From Actinomadura harenae (GTDB lineage Bacteria; Actinomycetota; Actinomycetes; Streptosporangiales; Streptosporangiaceae), in assembly GCF_003696215.1 (NCBI RefSeq), contig NZ_RFFG01000039.1, positions 1 through 64,000 of the forward strand: a DNA stretch of 64,000 bases, read 5' to 3'. A model generated the notes under the pieces. It did no database searches. It was not told where the DNA came from and saw only the letters and a list, made by a program, of their open reading frames with translations. Position numbers and translations under genes: made by a program. The number at the start of each line of letters is the position of its first letter. Position 1 is the stretch's first letter. Shown one piece after another: positions 39,613-48,033 of this stretch.

Positions 39613-40251
39613 ATGCCGGTCAGGACAGAGCGCGTGCTCATCGTCGGACGCAGCGCGTCGGTTCTGCTCGATGCCGTCGCGATGCTGCGAGACCGCGGCT
39701 ACGGCGCGAACGCGAGCAACCAGTTCGACACGCTCCTCAACGACTACGACCTGGGCGAGGTCGATCTCGTGGTCTTCGGCGGCATGGTCCCGCCGGCGAC
39801 GAAAGAGCGGCTACGGACGGACATCCACGAACTCAACCCCCGCGTGAGCTTCCTCCAGGGGCTCGGCGGCATCGCGCCACTGGTGGTCGCGCAGGTCGAG
39901 GAGTATGCGGGTGGAGCGCCGTCCGGCGTGGAGTACGACCCGTCCGCGCGCCTGTTCCGCATAGCGCTCGGCGACGCCGCCCCCGTCAAGGTGGAAGGAC
40001 TCTGGGCGACCTTCGTCCCGCCGGAACCGGTCGCCCAGTCAGTGCTCATCCTCGACGGCGAACTCGCCGCCGGCGTCCACCAGATCGCGATCCCGGACGA
40101 CGTCCCCCGGCAGGGCTCCTACGCCACCGTGCGGATCGGGGAGCGCGTATCCGCACTCCAGATCGGCGAAACCCCCCGGTCGGTCAAGCGCCTCGCCGCC
40201 CAGCCCCTCCCCGCCCCAAGACCGGTCACCACCCACTACCCCTGGCAGTGA
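39613..40251 (+). CDS. Hypothetical protein controlled by the MarR regulator
   Basis: This 212-residue protein starts MPVRTERVLIVGRSASVLLD with a Rossmann-like N-terminus of about 110 residues (LVVFGGMVPPATKERL) reminiscent of a receiver or NAD-binding fold, and a beta-rich C-terminal domain. No catalytic motif is recognised. AAGGGAG lies upstream of the ATG. Its promoter contains the MarR boxes. Confidence 0.65.
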   Translation: MPVRTERVLIVGRSASVLLDAVAMLRDRGYGANASNQFDTLLNDYDLGEVDLVVFGGMVPPATKERLRTDIHELNPRVSFLQGLGGIAPLVVAQVEEYAGGAPSGVEYDPSARLFRIALGDAAPVKVEGLWATFVPPEPVAQSVLILDGELAAGVHQIAIPDDVPRQGSYATVRIGERVSALQIGETPRSVKRLAAQPLPAPRPVTTHYPWQ

Positions 40252-40351
40252 ACACCCGCCCCCGACAGCCACTCGGTGAGGCACCTGGTCGGCAGACCCT
40301 GCATCTACCGCAAATCCCTGCGGACACCGTGATGCAGCTGCTCCAGCAGGA

Positions 40352-40909
40352 CTACTTGACCAGCCGGAAGCCGGGCTCCCTGACCCAGGAGCGCAAGAAC
40401 TCCGCAGTACCCAATGCCGTCGGCCATTGGCCGCCGATGATCCCGACCATGCCTGGGAGGTCGGCGATGTCGGGCCCATGTCCGGGCCGCAGCTCGGCCT
40501 TGACGAAGCCCCCGATCACGTCCATGACGGTGGCGGCCAGCAAGGCCGTGGCCACATGGTCGAGGCAGCGGTTGCAGCCGGCGATGACGTTGACGGCGTG
40601 CGTGGGCCGGAACCCCAGGACGGCCTCCACCTCGGGCTCATCGGCGTGTTCGGCGTCGAAGACGTCCTCGTCACCTATGCCCGGTCCTATCAAGGAGACC
40701 AGGAACGGCCGGTGCTCTTCCTGCTCCGAGTCGTCCCCCTCGCGCCAATTCCGGATCCCCAGGCGCGTCGCGGGCACGCTGACGTCGAAGAGCCCCGGCC
40801 GCATCTCCTCATAATGCGAGGAGAGCTCCCGCATCATCGTGCGGAGCTCACACAACGTGGCCAGAAGGAGGGGCTCCGCCAGATCGATCACAAGGGCTGG
40901 TCCAGCCAT
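40352..40909 (-). CDS. DUF6368 family protein
   Basis: This 185-residue protein begins MAGPALVIDLAEPLLLATLC and ends with GGQWPTALGTAEFLRSWVREPGFRLVK. The layout (beta N-terminus, acidic middle DDSEQEEHRPF, C-terminal helix) fits what I recall of DUF6368, a family of unknown function often near immunity-like proteins. The family call is moderate. Confidence 0.6.
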   Translation of the reverse strand: MAGPALVIDLAEPLLLATLCELRTMMRELSSHYEEMRPGLFDVSVPATRLGIRNWREGDDSEQEEHRPFLVSLIGPGIGDEDVFDAEHADEPEVEAVLGFRPTHAVNVIAGCNRCLDHVATALLAATVMDVIGGFVKAELRPGHGPDIADLPGMVGIIGGQWPTALGTAEFLRSWVREPGFRLVK

Positions 40910-41073
40910 CCCAGGAGGCTAGCGATGATGAGTGCAGCCGCGCCAACCTGACCAGGACAGGCATGCGGCCATCATCTTGGTCGGCGTCCTGCCCCGGAGC
41001 ACCACGCAACGGCCGGATGCGGCTGGGGAGAAAAGCGGTCGTTTCGCTGAGGCGTGCGTGACACGGTTGGCGC

Positions 41074-41655
41074 ATGGCTCAACCGATCTTGCGCACTGAG
41101 CGTTTGCTGCTGGTACCGCTGGCCGATCGGCATCTCGAGTTGGAAGTTCAGCTCGACTCGGATCCCGAGGTGTTGCGGTATCTCGACGCTCGGACGCCGA
41201 CCAGGGACGAAGTGGCCGCGTCTCATCAGCGGCGGATGGCCATGGCGGGCAAGGTGGACGGGCTGGGCTTCTGGACGGCCCACCTCTGCGATGGAGGAGA
41301 GGAAGGCGAGTTCGTCGGGCTCATGATGCTGCCGCCCGCGCATGGTCCCGATCAGCCCGACGACCCCACCGTCTGCGATCTGGGGTACCGCCTTGTCCGC
41401 CGGCACTGGCGGCAGGGCCTGGCCAGCGAGGCGTCCCGCGTCCTTCTGCGGCACGCCTTCGACACGATCGGGCAGAGTCGCGTGATCGCCCAGACCATGG
41501 CCGTCAATGCCGGATCCATCGGAGTCATGCGGGCCATCGGCATGCGCTACGTGCGCACGTACTACCCGCAGTTCGACGATCCGCTGCCGGACACGCACCT
41601 CGGTGAGGTCGAGTACGAGATGACCCGCACGATGTGGGAGGCGACGTCCTGGTGA
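41074..41655 (+). CDS. GNAT-family N-acetyltransferase
   Basis: This 193-residue protein has the RimJ/RimL-type plan: LRTERLLLVPLADRHLE at the start, FVGLMMLPPA strand 4, then LGYRLVRRHWRQGLASEASRVLLRHAF holding the acetyl-CoA-binding helix, and NAGSIGVMRAIGMRYVR near the end. The acceptor substrate is unknown. It precedes a NUDIX gene by 31 bp, probably in one transcript. Confidence 0.88.
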   Translation: MAQPILRTERLLLVPLADRHLELEVQLDSDPEVLRYLDARTPTRDEVAASHQRRMAMAGKVDGLGFWTAHLCDGGEEGEFVGLMMLPPAHGPDQPDDPTVCDLGYRLVRRHWRQGLASEASRVLLRHAFDTIGQSRVIAQTMAVNAGSIGVMRAIGMRYVRTYYPQFDDPLPDTHLGEVEYEMTRTMWEATSW

Positions 41656-41686
41656 CGTCGTGCGGGAGCGGACCTAGCGTGAGTGT

Positions 41687-42190
41687 GTGAGCCTGCCTCC
41701 GGAGCAGTACTACGACAGCCTGCCGAAGCACATTGCCGGTGCGGGGGCCATCCTGCACGACCCCGATGGGCGCATCTTGTTGGTTCGTCCCGCGTATCGG
41801 GACGACACGTGGGAGATCCCCGGCGGTGCGATGGAGCACGGCGAGTACCCGTGGGAGACCGCGCGCCGGGAGGTCCAGGAGGAACTCGGGCTGGAGTTGG
41901 CTCCCGGAGAGCTCCTCGTGGTCGACTGGGTTCCGCCTCAGCCTGATGGGCGTCCGGCGCTGGTCAACTACCTGTTCGACGGTGGTCTGATCACGGGAGC
42001 CGAGGCCGAGCGGCGGGTGCGCCTGGCGGGCGACGAGCTGTTCGAATGGCGCCTGGCGGCCATGGACGAGTGGGACGGGCTGCTGGCAGAGCACATGGTG
42101 CGGCGGGTTCGGGCGTGTTCCGTCGCGTTGGCCACTGGTCGGACCGCCTACCTTCAGCATGGACGGCCCCTCGCTCGTACCGGCTGGTGA
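41687..42190 (+). CDS. NUDIX hydrolase
   Basis: This 167-residue protein has the NUDIX box GGAMEHGEYPWETARREVQEELG (GX5EX7REVQEELG, about 46-68), which binds the divalent metals. The flanking strands (HIAGAGAILHDPDGRILLV) are typical. It hydrolyses a nucleoside diphosphate-linked compound that cannot be named. The GTG at 41687 starts the frame. Confidence 0.9.
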   Translation: MSLPPEQYYDSLPKHIAGAGAILHDPDGRILLVRPAYRDDTWEIPGGAMEHGEYPWETARREVQEELGLELAPGELLVVDWVPPQPDGRPALVNYLFDGGLITGAEAERRVRLAGDELFEWRLAAMDEWDGLLAEHMVRRVRACSVALATGRTAYLQHGRPLARTGW

Positions 42191-42191
42191 C

Positions 42192-42308
42192 TCAGGTTGT
42201 GGTGGCGAAGGGCTGGTTGGTGAGCTGTTCGGAGAGGTCCCACAGGCGGCGGCAGGTTTCGGGGTCGGTGGCGGTGGGGGCCAGCTGGACGCGTTTGGGG
42301 GGGCTAGG
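42192..42308 (-). pseudogene. C-terminal remnant of a short-chain dehydrogenase
   Basis: On the minus strand the last 38 codons before TGA (42192-42194) read VQLAPTATDPETCRRLWDLS followed by EQLTNQPF, a typical SDR C-terminal end. Upstream the frame runs directly into the inverted repeat at 42309-42364, so the rest of the gene is missing. Confidence 0.5.
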
Positions 42309-42364
42309 GCGTGTCTCGAAGTCACCTGCCCTGCTGCGCGACGGGCGCCGACTTCGAGACACGC
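42309..42364. mobile_element. 56-bp inverted-repeat element (MITE-like) or terminator
   Basis: GCGTGTCTCGAAGTC (42309-42323) and GACTTCGAGACACGC (42350-42364) are perfect 15-bp inverted copies around 26 bp. GCGTGTCT-type ends are common in actinomycete IS elements as I recall. It abuts the SDR remnant on one side and the intact SDR stop on the other, so a terminator function is also possible. Confidence 0.5.
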
Positions 42365-42365
42365 T

Positions 42366-43172
42366 TCAGCCCCTTTCGCTCAGGAGGCTTCTGGTGATGG
42401 ACTCCAGGCGTGCCGCGTCGGCCCGGTCGAAGGACGGGCCGGTCAGGCCGAGCCGCCGGCCTTCGGAGAACGCGCTCAGCGGTTCGCCGGGCGGGCCGTC
42501 GATGAGGTCGATGATCGGGGGGACGGCCGTCGCGACCGGTAGCCCGGCGGCCTTCATCCGCTCGACCTGGGCCGCCGTCCGCGGGTCGAACTCTCCCGCG
42601 AGGTTCCCCGCCACGTTGCCGGGGAAGACGAGCGCATAGCGGATCCGGCTGCCGGGGTGGGCGCCCGCGTAGGAGACGCCGAGCAGGTCGTTGAGCCTGC
42701 CGCCCTGGAACAGGGCCTCGAAACCGTCGTAACCGCGTCGCAGTTCGAGGTCGTCCCAGTGGATCCGCCCGGCGGGCGTGCCCGGCCCCGCGACGTTCAC
42801 GATGACCGGCTCCGGGGCCTTGTCCAGGAGGCCGGCGAGGCCGTGGCCGAGGAGGTAGCGGCTGAGGTAGAACAGGGCGAACTGGTGCTCGATTCCGTCC
42901 GAGGTCTCGCGGCGGTGCGAACGGAAGAACCGGGTGCACAGGACGAGCGCGTCGAGGGAGGGGAACCGGGCCTCGATCTCCCGGACGACCCGCTCGTTCT
43001 CGCCGATCAGGCTGAGGTCGGCCAGAAGGAACTCCCCGCCGTCCGCGACGAACCGCTCCCCGTTGGCCGGGTCGTGGCCGATGGCGAGGACGTTGTCGCC
43101 GCGCTCGATGCAGGCGCGGGCGAGCGCCCTGCCCAGACCGGCGGTGCCGCCCGGGATGACGATGTTCTTCAT
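42366..43172 (-). CDS. SDR-family NAD(P)-dependent oxidoreductase
   Basis: This 268-residue protein has the SDR cofactor motif IPGGTAGLGRALARA (about 5-19), the acidic DLSLIG stretch, then VNVAGPG. It lacks a normal YxxxK: the expected stretch reads LNDLLGVSYAGAHPG, so catalysis may be altered or weak. Its ATGA overlaps the stop of the MFS gene upstream. Together with the divergent TetR gene this makes a resistance-like unit. Confidence 0.83.
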   Translation of the reverse strand: MKNIVIPGGTAGLGRALARACIERGDNVLAIGHDPANGERFVADGGEFLLADLSLIGENERVVREIEARFPSLDALVLCTRFFRSHRRETSDGIEHQFALFYLSRYLLGHGLAGLLDKAPEPVIVNVAGPGTPAGRIHWDDLELRRGYDGFEALFQGGRLNDLLGVSYAGAHPGSRIRYALVFPGNVAGNLAGEFDPRTAAQVERMKAAGLPVATAVPPIIDLIDGPPGEPLSAFSEGRRLGLTGPSFDRADAARLESITRSLLSERG

Positions 43173-44608
43173 GCTCTGTCTCCCTGTGGTCGTGGCTTGA
43201 GGGTGAGGGTGAGCACGGTGGCGAGGACCAGGGCCGCGGTGACGACGTACATGCCGGCCGAGATCGCCGAGTCGTAGCCGCCGTCGTCGGCGGCCGCGAA
43301 GAAGGTGGTGCCCACGCCGGCGACGCCGAGCGTCGCGCCGAACTGCTGGCCGGTGCTCCAGAGGCCCGAGGCGGAACCGGCGTGCTCGGCCGGGACGGCC
43401 GCGAGGAACAGCGTGGTGAGCGGCGGCATGATCAGGACCGTCCCGCCGCCGACCAGGAGCAGGCCGGGCACCAGGGCCCAGCCGGTCGTGTCGGCCGCGC
43501 CCGTCTCGGCGGCGACCAGCACGGTGGCGCTGCCCGCCGCGGCCACCAGGGAGCCCGCCAGGATCACGCGGTGGCCGAAGCGGTGGGTGAGGCGGCCGAC
43601 GAACGAGGTCAGGGCCAGGGCTCCGGCGATGAGCGCGATGGTGGTCAGTCCGGCGTCGAGGGCCGAATAGCCCAGGCCGCTCTGCATCCACACCAGGATC
43701 ACCAGGTTGAAGCCGCTGAAGGCCGCGAAGGCGACCAGCTCGACGACCAGCGCGGCGGTGACGATCCGCTCGCGGAACAGCGCGACGGGCAGCAGCGCGC
43801 CCGCCCTGCGCTCCGGCCGGCGATGCTCGACGACGGCCAGCCCGGCCAGGGCCGCGATGCCCGCGATCAGGCAGATCCAGATCCAGGCGGGCCAGCCGAG
43901 GGCGCGGCCCTCCAGGAGCGGGAACACGATGGCGACGAGCCCGGCGGTGAGCACTCCTGAGGCGGGCCACCAGGGGCGCGCGCCACCGGCGGCCCGGCTC
44001 TCGGGCACCAGCCAGGCGCCCAGGGCGACCAGCGCGGCGGCGACCGGCACGGTGACCAGGAAGATCATGTGCCAGCCCAGCCCGCCGAGGTCCGCGCCGA
44101 CCAGCGCGCCGCCGAGCACCAGCCCGCCCGCCTGGGCGGCCCCGGAGACGAGGCCGAACACGCCGAAGACCGTGCCCCGTTCGCGTCCGCTGAACATGCT
44201 GTAGAGGATGCTCATCACCTGCGGCGCGATCGCGGCGGCGGCCAGTCCCTGGGCCGCGCGCGAGACGATCAGCGTCGGCACGTCGTCCGCGAGGCCGGAC
44301 CACAGGCCGGTCAGGGCGAAGGCGGCCACCGCGCACAGGAAGACCCGCCTGCGGCCCAGCAGGTCGCCGACCCGGGCGAAGGTGATCAGTGCCGCGGCGA
44401 AGGCGAGCAGGTAGGCGGCCGAGATCCACTCCAGGTCGGCGGGACCGGCTCGCAGGTCCCGCTGGATGGCGGGCAGCGCGACGTTCACGATCGTGACGTT
44501 CAGCAGGTCCAGCATGAAGGCGGCGACCAGGACGGCCATCGCCGCCCAGCGGCGCGGGTACGGCGCCTCGACGCCGGGTCTGCCGGACGTCGCGGTCTCG
44601 GTGTTCAT
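43169..44608 (-). CDS. MFS drug-efflux transporter (DHA2 / EmrB-QacA type)
   Basis: This 479-residue protein has about 14 predicted membrane segments. Family landmarks are LDLLNVTIVNVALPAI (motif D1-like), GRVGDLLGRRRVF in loop 2-3 (motif A) and the LGGALVGADLGG region of helix 5. It is first in the operon with the SDR and divergent from a TetR regulator across an operator-rich gap. Multidrug export is the usual role; the substrate is unknown. Confidence 0.9.
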   Translation of the reverse strand: MNTETATSGRPGVEAPYPRRWAAMAVLVAAFMLDLLNVTIVNVALPAIQRDLRAGPADLEWISAAYLLAFAAALITFARVGDLLGRRRVFLCAVAAFALTGLWSGLADDVPTLIVSRAAQGLAAAAIAPQVMSILYSMFSGRERGTVFGVFGLVSGAAQAGGLVLGGALVGADLGGLGWHMIFLVTVPVAAALVALGAWLVPESRAAGGARPWWPASGVLTAGLVAIVFPLLEGRALGWPAWIWICLIAGIAALAGLAVVEHRRPERRAGALLPVALFRERIVTAALVVELVAFAAFSGFNLVILVWMQSGLGYSALDAGLTTIALIAGALALTSFVGRLTHRFGHRVILAGSLVAAAGSATVLVAAETGAADTTGWALVPGLLLVGGGTVLIMPPLTTLFLAAVPAEHAGSASGLWSTGQQFGATLGVAGVGTTFFAAADDGGYDSAISAGMYVVTAALVLATVLTLTLKPRPQGDRA

Positions 44609-44639
44609 TCGGTGGGGCCCTCCCTGAGCCGCTGATGAC

Positions 44640-44743
44640 GGACCGATCGGTCCCATGACGGGCGGACCGATCGGTCCGCCATCGTTCTCGTTCGGGGGTG
44701 ACCCTGTCAACCCGGGCGCATTCGGACGGACCGATCGGTCTGT
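44640..44743. promoter_or_regulatory. Three GGACCGATCGGTCC-type TetR operators
   Basis: Sites at 44640-44653, 44661-44680 (a perfect 20-bp palindrome, GGCGGACCGATCGGTCCGCC) and 44726-44743 (one mismatch pair) share the core GACCGATCGGTC. They lie between the divergent MFS and TetR genes. Confidence 0.85.
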
Positions 44744-44755
44744 TATCGTGGCGGC

Positions 44756-45316
44756 ATGGCCCGGAGGCCCTCACCACAAACGCGCGAACGCATCCTGGAC
44801 GCCGCGAACGACCTGTTCGACCGGTACGGCGTGCACGCCGTGGGCATGCAGCGGATCATCGACGAGGCGGCCTGCGGGAAGAACCTGCTCTACCGCGAGT
44901 TCGGCAGCAAGGACGAGCTGGTGGTGGCGTACCTGGAGCGAGGCGGCGCCGAGTGGGACGTCAAGTTCGCCCGCGCGCTCGCCGCCGCCGCCACGCCGCA
45001 GGAGCAGCTCGTCGAGCTGGTGCGCGTCGTCGGCGCCGGCCTGCCCGGGACCCGGGGCTGCGGCCTGCGCAACACCCTCGCCGAGTACCCCGACCCCGAC
45101 CATCCCGTGCACCGGTTCATCGTGGAGCACCTGGAGAAGGTCCGCGGCCGGCTCCACGACCTGGCCGCGCGCACCCCCACCGCCGACCCGGACCGGCTCG
45201 TCGACCGGATCCTGCTGATCATCAACGGCCTCTACTCCCCGTACACCGTCATCGCCGGAGAGGGCAGGGCGGCGGCGGAGGCGGTGCTTCTGGCCAGGGA
45301 GATCGTGTCGGCCTGA
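44756..45316 (+). CDS. TetR/AcrR-family regulator of the MFS/SDR unit
   Basis: This 186-residue protein has a TetR HTH (TRERILDAANDLFDRYGVHAVGMQRIIDEAACGKNLLYREF, about 8-47) and a C-terminal ligand domain with an unusual LPGTRGCGLRNTLAEYPDP loop. The third operator copy lies within 13 bp of its start codon, which fits autorepression. The ligand is presumably exported by the neighbouring MFS pump. Confidence 0.9.
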   Translation: MARRPSPQTRERILDAANDLFDRYGVHAVGMQRIIDEAACGKNLLYREFGSKDELVVAYLERGGAEWDVKFARALAAAATPQEQLVELVRVVGAGLPGTRGCGLRNTLAEYPDPDHPVHRFIVEHLEKVRGRLHDLAARTPTADPDRLVDRILLIINGLYSPYTVIAGEGRAAAEAVLLAREIVSA

Positions 45317-45364
45317 CCGGCCACGGCGCACCGGTCGACCGCGACGCCGGCCGTCCGCCGTGGT

Positions 45365-46015
45365 TCAGGACGGCGAGACCGGCGGGGACGGCGGGGACAC
45401 CGAGGGCGGCGGGGAGGTCAGGGCGGTCCAGGCGGCCATGGCGCAGGTGACGACGGTCTCGAGTTCGGCGCGGGTGGCGCCGTCGCGGGCCTGGATCGAG
45501 AGGCCCTGGACGACCGTCGTGTAGTAGCGGGCGAGGGCGTCCAGGTCGTCCATCGACACCGTCAGGTCCCCCTCGATGACGCCGCGGACGAGGCGGTCCC
45601 TGATCTCGGCGAGGACGGCGCGGCGGCGGTCGGCCAGGAACTCCCGGACACCGTGGTTCTCCACCGCGCCGGTCGGGGCGGCGAGGACGAGCATGCAGCC
45701 GTGCGGCGTTCCCGGGCGGGTGATCTCGTCGGCGGTGGCGCGCAGCATGGCGTGGATCGCGGCGCGCGCGGTCGGCTGTTCGCGCAGCGCCCGCCGGGGC
45801 GGCTCGCCCGAGAGGGAGCCGTAGAGTCGCACGACCTGGCGGAACAGGTCCTCCTTGCCGCCGAAGCAGGAGTAGATGCTGGCCGAGGCGACGCCGATGG
45901 CCTCGGCGAGGTCGGTCATCGACGTCCCCTCGTAGCCCCGCTCCCAGAACACGTCCAGAGCCGTGCGCAGCGCCGCGTCCGGATCGAACGTGCGCGGCCT
46001 GCCTCGCGTCGCCAT
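45365..46015 (-). CDS. TetR/AcrR-family regulator of the quinone oxidoreductase gene
   Basis: This 216-residue TetR protein has the HTH MTDLAEAIGVASASIYSCFGGKEDLF (about 32-57) and a C-terminal domain with LVLAAPTGAVENHGVREFL. GGAGG lies five bases before the ATG at 46015. It is divergent from a zinc-free quinone oxidoreductase gene, with two copies of the TTTGTCG-TT-CGACAAA palindrome between them. Confidence 0.9.
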   Translation of the reverse strand: MATRGRPRTFDPDAALRTALDVFWERGYEGTSMTDLAEAIGVASASIYSCFGGKEDLFRQVVRLYGSLSGEPPRRALREQPTARAAIHAMLRATADEITRPGTPHGCMLVLAAPTGAVENHGVREFLADRRRAVLAEIRDRLVRGVIEGDLTVSMDDLDALARYYTTVVQGLSIQARDGATRAELETVVTCAMAAWTALTSPPPSVSPPSPPVSPS

Positions 46016-46033
46016 CGACGTCCTCCATAATTT

Positions 46034-46108
46034 TTTGTCGTTCGACAAATAATAGGCCACATGCCCAGGAGGAGCGTGCGATGCTTTGTTTGTCGTTCGA
46101 CAAACAAA
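46034..46108. promoter_or_regulatory. Two TTTGTCG-TT-CGACAAA operators
   Basis: The first copy is 46034-46049 and the second is 46089-46104, whose palindrome extends to 11 bp arms (46085-46108). They flank the promoter region between the divergent TetR and oxidoreductase genes. Confidence 0.85.
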
Positions 46109-46175
46109 CAGCGCCGGCCGACGCTGCCCGCACGACCGTGCAGGAGCGGGCGTCGCGTCCGGCAGGACGGAGACG

Positions 46176-47174
46176 ATGGCCGTGAGCATTCCCGTCACCA
46201 TGCGCGCACTGCGGCAGACGTCCCTGAACGGCCCGCGCGACCTGCGCCTCGTCACCGACGCGCCCGTCCCGTCGCCGGGGCCGGGCGAGGTGCTGGTCCG
46301 CGTGACCGCCGCCGGCGTCAACTACGCCGACATCTCCCAGGCCCACGGCACGTTCCGGGACGGCCCGCGGCCGCCGTACCTCGCGGGCTTCGAGGCCGCC
46401 GGGGAGGTCGCCGCCGTGGGCGCGGACGTGACCGGCCTGGAGCCCGGCGTCCACGTGGTCGGCGTCGGCCACGGCGCCTTCGCCGAGTACATGCCGATGC
46501 CCGCGGTGGCCGCCGTGCCCGTGCCGCAGGGCTGGGACGACGCGCAGGCGCTCGGCCTCGTCGTGAACCTGCCCACCGCGCTGGCCGCGCTCAAGCCGCT
46601 GGGCCGGATCGAGGCCGGGCAGACCGTCCTCGTCCACGCCGCCGCGGGCGCGACCGGCCAGGCCGCGGTGGTCATGGCCAGGCACTACGGCGCGACGGTG
46701 ATCGCCACCGCGTCCGCGGGCAAGCACGACACGGTGCGGAAGCTGGGCGCCGACCACGTGCTCGACTCCCGCGACGCCGACATCGCCGCCGAGGTGTCGC
46801 GCCTGACCGGCGGGCACGGCGCGGACCTGGTCCTCGAATCGGCGGGCGGCGGCACCTTCGAGGCCAGTCTGGGCGCGACCAGGCGGGTCACCGGCCGCGT
46901 CGTCGTCTTCGGCCTCGCGGGCGGCGAGGCGACCCTCACCAACTGGGACCTCGTCTACAAGCACCAGGTCCACCTCATCGGCCTGAACATCGGCGTGCTG
47001 ATCGAGTCCGCGCCGCACATCTTCGGCGAGGTCATGGGCGAACTGTTCGGGCTCATCGCCGCCGGAGTCCTCACTCCCGCCCACCCCACCACCTACGCCC
47101 TGGCCGATGGTTCGAAGGCCCTCACCGCCCTCGAATCCCGAGCCACGACAGGCAAACTCGCCCTCCTCCCCTGA
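46176..47174 (+). CDS. Quinone oxidoreductase-like MDR dehydrogenase
   Basis: This 332-residue zinc-independent medium-chain dehydrogenase has the GroES-like N-terminal part (VNYADISQAHGTF), an NADPH-binding core VLVHAAAGATGQAAVVMA and GGHGADLVLESAGG. It lacks the structural Cys cluster of zinc ADHs, so it should reduce quinones or enones with NADPH. The regulator/operator arrangement suggests induction by its substrate. Confidence 0.88.
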   Translation: MAVSIPVTMRALRQTSLNGPRDLRLVTDAPVPSPGPGEVLVRVTAAGVNYADISQAHGTFRDGPRPPYLAGFEAAGEVAAVGADVTGLEPGVHVVGVGHGAFAEYMPMPAVAAVPVPQGWDDAQALGLVVNLPTALAALKPLGRIEAGQTVLVHAAAGATGQAAVVMARHYGATVIATASAGKHDTVRKLGADHVLDSRDADIAAEVSRLTGGHGADLVLESAGGGTFEASLGATRRVTGRVVVFGLAGGEATLTNWDLVYKHQVHLIGLNIGVLIESAPHIFGEVMGELFGLIAAGVLTPAHPTTYALADGSKALTALESRATTGKLALLP

Positions 47175-47178
47175 ACCC

Positions 47179-47826
47179 CTACCAGCGGTCCCAGTGGAGG
47201 ACCTGGTCGCGGGGGACGCGGGGCGCGGGCTTGAAGTCGGTGCCGATCGTGTAGGCGAGGGGGATGAAGGCGGCGAGCATGACCTCGTTGTAGGGGACGC
47301 CCAGGGTGGCGGCGAGTTCGCGTTCCAGGGGGCCCTGGGCGGTGGTCCAGGTGGTGCCGAGACCACGGGCGCGGGCGGCGAGCATGAAGCTCCATGCCGC
47401 AGGGAGGATGGAGCCCCACGTTCCGGACTGGACGGCCACGGAGGCGCGGTCGGTGCGTCCCTCGATGGCGGGGATGACGAACGCCGGGACGCGGTGGATG
47501 TTCTCGGTCAGGTGCCGCAGCCCGTCGAACACGCCCTGGGTGGAGCGCGGGGAGTGGTTCATGCGGCGGACGTCCCGGGCGTTCAGCGGCGGGCCCTCGG
47601 CGGCGGCGAGCGCGCGGCGGAAGACGTCGCCCACCTCGCGGCGCAGGCGCGGCTCGGTGACGACGATGAAGTGCCAGCGCTGGCGGTTGCGTCCGGTGGG
47701 CGCCTGGGTGGCGAGGTCGACGCACTCCTCGATCAGCTCGCGCGGGACGGGACGGTCGAAGTCGAGCCGCTTGCGGACGGCCCGCGTGGTGGACAGCAGT
47801 TCGTCGGGGGTGAGGTCGAGGGTCAT
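47179..47826 (-). CDS. Nitroreductase-family FMN oxidoreductase
   Basis: This 215-residue protein has RAVRKRLDFDRPVP (FMN phosphate region), APTGRNRQRWHF and AARARGLGTTW, all nitroreductase landmarks. It is usually a dimeric NAD(P)H-dependent flavoenzyme for nitro compounds, quinones or enones. It is convergent with the preceding gene by four bp and divergent from a MarR regulator, with an operator at 47922-47943. Confidence 0.9.
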   Translation of the reverse strand: MTLDLTPDELLSTTRAVRKRLDFDRPVPRELIEECVDLATQAPTGRNRQRWHFIVVTEPRLRREVGDVFRRALAAAEGPPLNARDVRRMNHSPRSTQGVFDGLRHLTENIHRVPAFVIPAIEGRTDRASVAVQSGTWGSILPAAWSFMLAARARGLGTTWTTAQGPLERELAATLGVPYNEVMLAAFIPLAYTIGTDFKPAPRVPRDQVLHWDRW

Positions 47827-47921
47827 CGTGGTGCTCCTCCTCGGGAGGTGGGTGCGGTCGCCGGACGGGTCTCGGAAGGCGTCACCGCGGACTCCGTCCT
47901 CGAGCGAACCGTCTTGGTGTA

Positions 47922-47943
47922 GATCGTCTGTGGAAAGACGATC
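47922..47943. promoter_or_regulatory. Operator palindrome GATCGTCT-N6-AGACGATC
   Basis: Perfect 8-bp arms around GTGGAA are followed by two further half-site-like GATCGTC/AATCGTC sequences. It lies between the divergent nitroreductase and MarR genes. Confidence 0.75.
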
Positions 47944-48033
47944 AAAACCGTATGATCGTCAATCGTCTGCTGTCAAACAATCGCTCGAAAGATGGTTCTG
48001 CTAGCCTGGACGCGCCGACAGAGCAGGAGAGCC

